NCBI GenBank assembly: GCA_050084985.1
Contig: JBITNC010000002.1
Location: 17,360,001-17,424,000 of the forward strand
Length of the DNA stretch: 64,000 bases
Source of the DNA: Nageia nagi
Taxonomy: Eukaryota > Pinophyta
Direction of reading: 5' to 3'
Part shown: in pieces, positions 58,111 through 64,000 of the stretch
How positions within the stretch are numbered: position 1 is the first letter of the stretch
Layout of the letters: every line of letters begins with the position of its first letter
Translations under genes and position numbers: made by a program
Notes under the pieces: model-generated
Told to the model about the DNA's origin: nothing
What the model saw: the letters and a program-made list of their open reading frames with translations, nothing else
Database searches by the model: none

Positions 58111-60049
58111 TGTGACACTGAGAGGGGGGAGAGGGGGTGGTGAATCAATTTGAATTAAAACCTTAACCAACTATAAAAATCCAACAATCAACCACACTCA
58201 CAAAAGCATGCATCACATAACAAGAGATTTATAGTGGAAACCCGACGTGGGAAAAACCACTGTGCCAATGGATTGCTTGGGACGATCCAAATCCAATCCA
58301 AATTAAAATGAATGGACTTTTTCAAATTTTCACAGCACCCACTGCAAGGATGACACCAACCAACTAAATATTTTGCAGCACCCATTGCACGGAGCTCTGA
58401 ACCCGATTACCAAGCACCCACTCCGCAATATCTTAAAGCTGTAGCAAAAATGAATCCAATTCTTGAAGACTTTGAATGGTCTTGCTCAACTTCAATCTCT
58501 TCTCACACAGACTATCTCAATCCCACTACACTCCAACAATTTGAAAGTTGATTCTCTGCACACACAATAAAAACTTTTTCCACAAGCTCAACACAAAACC
58601 CTTAAAACAAAATTGCGAATTTGTACTACAAGATGTTTTTAGTTGTCAATAGCGTCTCCCTTGGGAGACATGACAAATTTATAGATCTTCAAATTCTGCA
58701 CGCTTTGAAAAAAGAACGAGCTCAAATGGAGTCACGGATCAAAAGTTATGGCCAAAATCATGAGACCCTTTTCATTATCTCTTTTTCACTTTTTGCTTGA
58801 GAAAAATTACTTTTTTTTTTTCTAAACTCCTTATAAAGATCTTTTCTCCTTTTTTTTAAAAAAAGTAACCGACTCTTGCACTTCTCTTAAAGAAAAATAA
58901 AACACCTTTATATTCTCTTTAAGAAACTCAATAAATTTGTTGACCATTTCTATTTACACATACACCTCCAAAATACCGTTATTTTGTTGTGCCACTTAAT
59001 TTTAATAAAGATGATTTTTCTACAAATATTTTAAATACACCAAACCATCATATCACGGCCAAAGTATGAATACCTTGCAGAAACTCATACCTCAGGACCT
59101 TAGGTTGAAATGGTTCAAAAAGCAAAGTTGCTCATTTTGATAAGATGATCATCAATAAATCATCAGATTTTGAAATTTACAACAAAACATGAAGTATTTT
59201 ACCATTTTACCGGTGTCCTACAAAATGGAAAAAAATGAGAAAATGTCTTTTTGCAATACACGCCATTTCTTCCTCAAATGTTTGTTTGATTTGAAATTTG
59301 AACTTTATGCATATCTTAGTACCAACTACCTCCAGTTAAAATTTTATGTTCTAACGCTTGACGGTTTGATTAATATTCCACTTTCAAAGTGGCCTCCGGC
59401 GCTAATTTTATGACTGTCCCAAAATGTGCAAAATTGTCCAACCGGGTACCAACAATGCAAATGATTGGTCCAAACACCGAGCTGACATTTCAAACACATG
59501 CTGACTTGTTTTCACACATGCTAACACGTTCCACATTGATCCATCCTGCCTAAACACACACCGAAGTGAAATTGGCCTGTTCCAACAAAATTGTCAAGAG
59601 GTCCAAAATGGTACTGAAATCCGTCTAACATTGAATCAACATTGCAACTTCACTTCCAATTGATAAATAAGGCTCGAAATGATATGTTGGGCTATCCAAC
59701 ACAGTCCATTGGCACATATGCGCAACATTTGTGCAATTTTTGCAACTTTTACAACTTTTGCATCTTTTGAAATTTTGCAAGAACATGCTGCAACAACTTT
59801 TCGGGAGCACCGAACATGTCCACACATGCACCAAACATCTCCAAATAAGCTCCAAACAACTTTTGCAATTTTTACAACTTTTTGACAACTTTTGCAGATT
59901 TGCACAAATTACTTGCACCAACTTTAACTAAGCATCAAACAGATCCTCAACATCATTGAACATCTCTATCCATGCTCCAAACATTGTATTAGAACACCAA
60001 CTGGGTCCCACTGAGTGTGTTGACAACAATGACAACATTTTGCTCAACA
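58111..60049 (-). repeat. 3' LTR of the minus-strand copia element
   Basis: Plus-strand start TGTGACACTGAG, end GCTCAACA, about 1.94 kb. The left boundary is set by the end of copia homology at 58,110 and by TG/CA ends; no second copy is in the window to confirm it. It contains an array of short units like 'caacttttgcaatttttac' at 59,720-59,900. Confidence 0.7.
59720..59905. repeat. Low-complexity tandem repeat inside the copia LTR
   Basis: Degenerate 9-12-bp units of the type TTTTGCAAC / TTTTACAAC, interrupted once. Open frames rich in Cys-Lys (minus) or Leu-Leu-Gln (plus) come from it. Confidence 0.7.
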
Positions 60050-60063
60050 ATCTCCCCCTTTGG
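60050..60063 (-). other. Polypurine tract of the copia element
   Basis: On the minus strand CCAAAGGGGGAGAT precedes LTR start TGTTGAGC, the common copia arrangement. Confidence 0.82.
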
Positions 60064-60293
60064 AATTGTTGGCAATGCATAAGTAAATACTTGCAACTTT
60101 TCTTCCCCTTTGACAACAATGATAAAGAGCTACTGTAAACTCCCCCTAATTCCATACACAACATTCTCATGCAAATATTAGTACTGATAGTAAAACTCAC
60201 AAACAAGAGCAGAACGATAAGACAGTAAGAAAACGCTCTCCCTAATAATGTGGTCCCGAATGCTAGTCAATGCTTGGGAAGTGGAGTCACTCC

Positions 60294-60761
60294 CTACTTT
60301 TTGTGAAGGTACTCAAAAACTTCCTTAGGCAATGGTTTTGTAAAAATGCCTTTTACTTGCTCTGTTGTTGAGACAAATTCTAACTTGACCTCTCCTTCAG
60401 CAACTTTCTCCTTCAAGAAATGATACCAGATAGCAATTTGTTTTGTATGGGAGTGCATTATTGGATTCTTTGAAATGTTTATAGCATTTGTATTATCGCA
60501 CTTTACTGAAATACGCTCACTAAAATGAATACCAAGATCTTTTAGAGTTTGCTTCATCCAAAGTACATGGGTGCAACATGATACTGCTGCAATATATTCT
60601 GCTTCTGCTGTAGATAAGGATATTGACTCTTGCCTCTTACTATGCCATGCTACAAGTCTATCACCGAGATAAAATGCACCTGCACTAGTGCTCTTCCTGT
60701 CATCCATGCAACCTGCCCAATCAGCATCTGAAATCCTTGCCTTTTGGGTACCAAAGATCAT
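60294..60761 (-). pseudogene. Copia RNase H
   Basis: An uninterrupted frame that degrades the RNA strand of the RNA/DNA hybrid. Landmarks are ISDADWAGCMDDRKSTSAG, LVAWHSKRQESISLSTAEAE (the D/E catalytic pattern), VKCDNTNAINISKNP and FTKPLPKEVFEYL. The stop follows directly, and the purine tract is 230 bases further. It is separated from RT by a frame break near 60,790. Confidence 0.9.
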
Positions 60762-60796
60762 AATCCATTGTTCCTTTGAGATACCAAAAAATGCAT

Positions 60797-61586
60797 TTTA
60801 CTATCGAGACGTGTTTCTTTTGGACTTGCTTGAAACCGTGCAACCATGCAAACTGCCTGTAAAATATCTGGTCATGTGGTCGTCAAGTACAACAAGCTCC
60901 CTATCATAGATTTGTACATGGTTTGATCGACTGGTGGTGACTTGTCATCTTTGCTCAACTTGCAACCTGTTGTCATTGGAGTGCTAATTATCTTGCAATC
61001 CTCCATAGTGAACTTCTTTAGCATTTCTTTAGTATACTTTATTTGAGAAATAAAAATGCCATTCTTTAACTGATTTACTTGAAGACTAAGAAAGTATGAG
61101 AGTTTACCTATCATTGACATTTCAAACTCACTTTGCATTTGATTGGCAAAGTTTTTTGCACAACTCATCTTTGCATCCTCCAAAAATGATATCATCTACA
61201 TAGACAATAACAATGATTTGATAGTCCTTTACAGATTTCACATAAAGATTGCTATCAACCATACCCTTTTTAAAGCCTTGTTGTTGGAGAAAGGTATCCA
61301 ATCGCGCATACCAAGCACGAGGTGCTTGTTTCAGACCATACAATGCCTTTTTCAGTTTGCATACCATATTTGGATCCTCTAAAAGTTGAAAACCATCAAG
61401 TTGTTCAATGTAGACTTTCTCTAGTTTTCCATTTAAAAATACTGATTTTACATCCATTTGATATACTTTGAAGTTCTTATACACTGCAAGAGCAAGAAAC
61501 ATTCGAATTGCCTCAAGTCTAGCTATTGGTGCAAAAGTTTCCTCAAAATCAATACCTTCAACTTGTGCATATCCCTTGCATACCAA
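60797..61586 (-). pseudogene. Copia reverse transcriptase
   Basis: Two overlapping frames (61,586-61,128 and 61,195-60,872). They contain [20 protein letters not shown], then [49 protein letters not shown] (the YVDD catalytic box), and MSMIGKLSYFLSLQVNQLKN. They end with MYKSMIGSLLYLTTT. All main RT blocks are present and the catalytic aspartates are intact. One frameshift near 61,150-61,190 and another near 60,870 break the polyprotein. Confidence 0.9.
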
Positions 61587-61589
61587 TCT

Positions 61590-62230
61590 TGCTTTGTTTC
61601 TTACTACCTATCCATCCTCATTTAACTTGTTTCGAAAGACCCACTCTGTGCGGATTACATTTTTGTTTTTGGGCCTTGGTACTAATTCCTATGTTTTGTT
61701 TTTCTTGATCTAGTTCAATTCCTCTTCCATTGCTTTTATCCAACTTTCATCTTGACTTGCCTCAGCAACATTTTTAGGTTCTATACTAGATAAAAGGGAA
61801 TAAGTCCTCATTGCTCTTCTTCTTATCTGAATGCCATTGCTAGGATCTCCAATTATTTGCTCTTTGGGATGATCTTTTTGCCAACTTCTTGTTTTGAATT
61901 TTTTATTTTCTTCCAACTCTTCTTCCTTTGAGTCATTTTTTGATTCTTTTTCTATTTTCTCTTCCTCATCTCCTTGAATAATCTCTTTCTAAATTGGAAA
62001 GTTGTCATTATCATTTTTTGGTAATTCTCTCTTTTCATCAATCTTGACATCAGCACTGTCAACAATTTTTCTCAACCTTTTATTGTAACACTTGTATGCT
62101 TTACTTTTTGTTGAATAGCCAAGAAAGACGCCTTCATCTGCTCTATCTTCGAATTTCCCAAGATTTTCATCTTAATGTAGCATTTGCTTTCAAACACCTT
62201 GAAATGTCTCACTGTTGCTTTTCTACCAAA
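61590..62230 (-). pseudogene. Copia integrase-RT linker
   Basis: Contains QIRRRAMRTYSLLSSIEPKN and EASQDESWIKAMEEELN, the conserved segment before copia RT, preceded by a Lys/Glu-rich region. Stops lie near 61,990, 62,175 and 61,695, and a frame change lies between 61,586 and 61,710. Confidence 0.8.
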
Positions 62231-62911
62231 TCACAACTCATATGGTGTCTTATTTTCATGTGGTCTCAATAAGCATCTATTTTGAATGTATAATGTTGTA
62301 TGAACTGCTTCCTTCCAAAATCTGTTAGCTATTTTGCTTTCAATCAACATAGTTCTAGCCATTTCCTGTATTGGTCTATTTTTCCTTTCCACAACTCCAT
62401 TTTGTTGTGGTGTCCTTGCTGCTGAAAATTGTCTCTTGATACCATGCTCTAAACAATACTCTATAAAATCCTCTGATATAAACTCGCCTCCTTTGTCTGA
62501 GCGTAGGCACTTAATTTGTTTGTCCATTTGATTCTCAACTTGGTTCTTGAATGCCTTAAACATATCAAGTGTTTCTAATTTGCGCTTCAAAAATTGTATT
62601 CACATCATTCTTGTATAATCATCAATAAATAACATAAAATATTTGTCCCCATTTATGCTTTGTGTTCTCATGGGTCCACACAAGTCTGTATGTATTAGTT
62701 CTAAAGGCCTGCTAGTATGATTTTCTTTTATTTTGAATCTAGCTCTGGTTTGCTTTCCTTTCTGACATGAATCACAAATGGCATTGGATGGTTTTGTAAT
62801 ACTGCATATATCTCTTATAGCCTTCTTTGAACATAGTTTCACTAAATTGTCAAAGCTAATATGCCCAAGTCTCTTATGCCAAAGCCAATCTTCATCTTTC
62901 TTTCCGAGCAA
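62231..62911 (-). pseudogene. Copia integrase
   Basis: Inserts element cDNA into chromosomes. The zinc-binding part WHKRLGHISFDNLVKL...CDSCQKGK has the H-H-C-C residues. The core has LIHTDLCGPMRTQSINGD with the first Asp, IDDYTRM with the second, and RSDKGGEFISEDFIEYCLEH, then TPQQNGVVERKN with the Glu. A break near 62,595 separates the first two acidic residues from the last. The C-terminal part (FWKEAVHTTLYIQNRC) joins the linker. Confidence 0.88.
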
Positions 62912-63290
62912 ACATGATCCCTCTGAAGTCTTTGCAATGTATACAAATTTCCAGAAGTGCTTATGCCAACTAAAACTAACCTGTCACTACCCGTTCTTCT
63001 AATTTGACATCCATATTTCTTAAATGTTACATCATGTCCTCTATCGCAAATTTGATTGACACTTAACAAACTATGTTTCAACTCAATCACAATAATACTT
63101 CCTCTAACCTGATCTTTCCATCATTGATCTTAACTGTGTTTTTGCCGACAATCTTTGCTCCATCATTGTTGCCAAATTTTATTGATCCACCGTCATACTG
63201 TTGCAGTTTCTCAAATCTCCTTTTATCTCCGATCATATGGCTAGAACAACCACTGCCTAGTATCCATGGAGCTGGTTTATCCTATGCTTT
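62842..63290 (-). pseudogene. Copia protease and pre-integrase segment, active site altered
   Basis: The protease stretch near 63,260-63,120 reads PWILGSGCSSHMIGDKRRFE, then FGNNDGAKIVGKNTVKI. The copia motif is W-I-x-D-S-G-A/C-S-x-H-M; here the catalytic Asp is Gly (GSG), a one-base change from GAC to GGC. A stop near 63,090 separates it from HSLLSVNQICDRGHDVTFKK and GISTSGNLYTL, the pre-integrase segment. Confidence 0.82.
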
Positions 63291-64000
63291 AAAAGTTGTT
63301 TGTACTATCAATGATTTCTCATCATTCTTTGATTGCTCTTTCTCCTTCCACACATGTTTTACTTTAGGTTTGGGTTCTTGTACCTGTTCATTTTTTGTTT
63401 CTTGCATAGAGTTTTCTTGGATTTCTCTATCTTGTCTCATGGATTGAAATCTTTTATCTTGAATACTGTTTGAAGCAAATTTGTTTCTACAAAATCTTGT
63501 TATGTGTCCAAAGTTATGACAATTATAGCATTCTACTGGACATTCCATTAATGGTCCAAATGCATTTCTACTTACAAAAGTTCTTGGTGCAACATTAAAT
63601 TTGCAATTTGATAACTTATGACCGTAAGCATTACATTTAAAACAATAGCCATTAAAGGAAAGATTGAATTTGATTTGCGGTCTTTGCCAATAATTTATAG
63701 GTGCCATGTATTGCCTTCTTCTTTGGTATTGGACTTTTGTGAATCCATCATCAATGTTCCTCTCTTACCTTGCATCCTCTTTTACTGGTTTCTTTTCTTC
63801 TTTCTTGAAAATTATTGTATTCTTGATCATTGGCATATTTGATGATTGCCCCTTTTCAAAACCCAAACCAACCTTGTTTGAAGAATTTTGCTGGCCTTTT
63901 ATTATTTCTCCCAACTTTGTGGAACTACCCTCAAGAACTTGATATGTATTAATTCTTTGAGTCATTTCTTCCAATTGCATTCTCAAACCAATTATCTTCT
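63282..64000 (-). pseudogene. Copia gag with two zinc knuckles, 5' part outside window
   Basis: The C-terminal part (63,707-63,282) has two CCHC knuckles, CFKCNAYGHKLSNC and CYNCHNFGHITRFC, each with C-x2-C-x4-H-x4-C spacing, followed by a Lys/Glu/Gln-rich tail. An upstream piece (63,986-63,765) has MQLEEMTQRINTYQVLEG and a Lys-rich stretch, separated by a frame break near 63,735. Two knuckles occur in some copia lineages and are not unusual. The capsid part lies beyond 64,000. Confidence 0.85.

Larger units (their letters stand above)
58111..64000 (-). mobile_element. Ty1/copia element, minus strand, running off the window
   Basis: This is a nearly complete copia element read leftward: gag, protease, integrase, RT and RNase H in copia order, then a purine tract and one LTR. 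The other LTR and the gag start lie beyond 64,000. It inserted into or next to the copia relic ending at 58,110; the candidate duplication is CTATG at 58,106-58,110, which can only be verified outside the window. Frame breaks near 61,600, 61,950-62,230, 62,600 and 63,090 show it is not active. Confidence 0.88.

Noticed and set aside
59625-59931. Cys-rich minus-strand frame that resembles a metallothionein-like peptide
   Set aside because: It is translated low-complexity repeat inside a copia LTR; other frames are equally open.

Overview
The window reads as nuclear DNA of a seed plant, most likely a gymnosperm and probably a conifer. It is AT-rich, the one host gene has long introns filled with retrotransposons, and almost everything else is decayed LTR retrotransposon, LINE or pentatricopeptide-repeat (PPR) relic. 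Nothing bacterial, organellar or viral was seen. The conifer assignment is inference from style, not from a marker.

Left part (1-22,260). A degenerate PPR locus read on the minus strand has been amplified into short tandem arrays: a ~111-bp unit from the C-terminal GYLEEALN...CLLGAC region and a ~131-bp unit from the DMY..GRIHKAQELFDKM region. Two complete LTR elements have inserted into these arrays, each with a perfect 5-bp target-site duplication. The first is at 461-6113 (minus, TSD TCCAT) and the second at 15,935-21,738 (plus, TSD AGTTT). Both carry gag and a protease but no reverse transcriptase or integrase, so they are non-autonomous, TR-GAG-like Ty3/gypsy relatives. Between them lie a minus-strand LINE 3' part (6.66-7.66 kb), a tiny TRIM-like element (10.38-10.65 kb) and a plus-strand LINE with endonuclease and RT relics (11.64-15.2 kb).

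Middle (22-39.6 kb). AT-rich arrays with higher-order structure (22.3-25.6 kb) are interleaved with plus-strand PPR relics (24.9-26.4 kb). They are followed by a 5'-truncated LINE with an A-tail (to 28.23 kb), a minus-strand LINE RT relic cut by an (AT)n tract (29.06-30.5 kb), and an unidentified broken minus-strand reading frame (32.66-33.9 kb). The rest has no coding sequence that I can support.

Host gene (39.66-45.27 kb, plus). Seven exons of an equilibrative nucleoside transporter (ENT/SLC29 family, closest in pattern to plant ENT3-type proteins) are in frame and without stops. They encode about 300 residues from the start codon to about two thirds of the protein. Intron 2 (3.3 kb) contains a LINE relic. 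Intron 4 appears to use a GC donor. The C-terminal exon or exons were not found in the window.

Right part (46.98-64 kb). This is a nested stack of retroelements. A plus-strand copia fragment (46,983-47,264 and 57,722-58,110) is split by a 10.45-kb minus-strand LTR element (47,265-57,716, TSD TATAC, LTRs of ~2.87 kb). That element is in turn interrupted by a 1,228-bp solo LTR (53,145-54,372, TSD CTCTT) of the same family as the element at 461-6113. A minus-strand copia element with a 1.94-kb LTR abuts the copia fragment at 58,111 and runs off the end of the window. If the transporter is intact, all of this lies inside its seventh intron.
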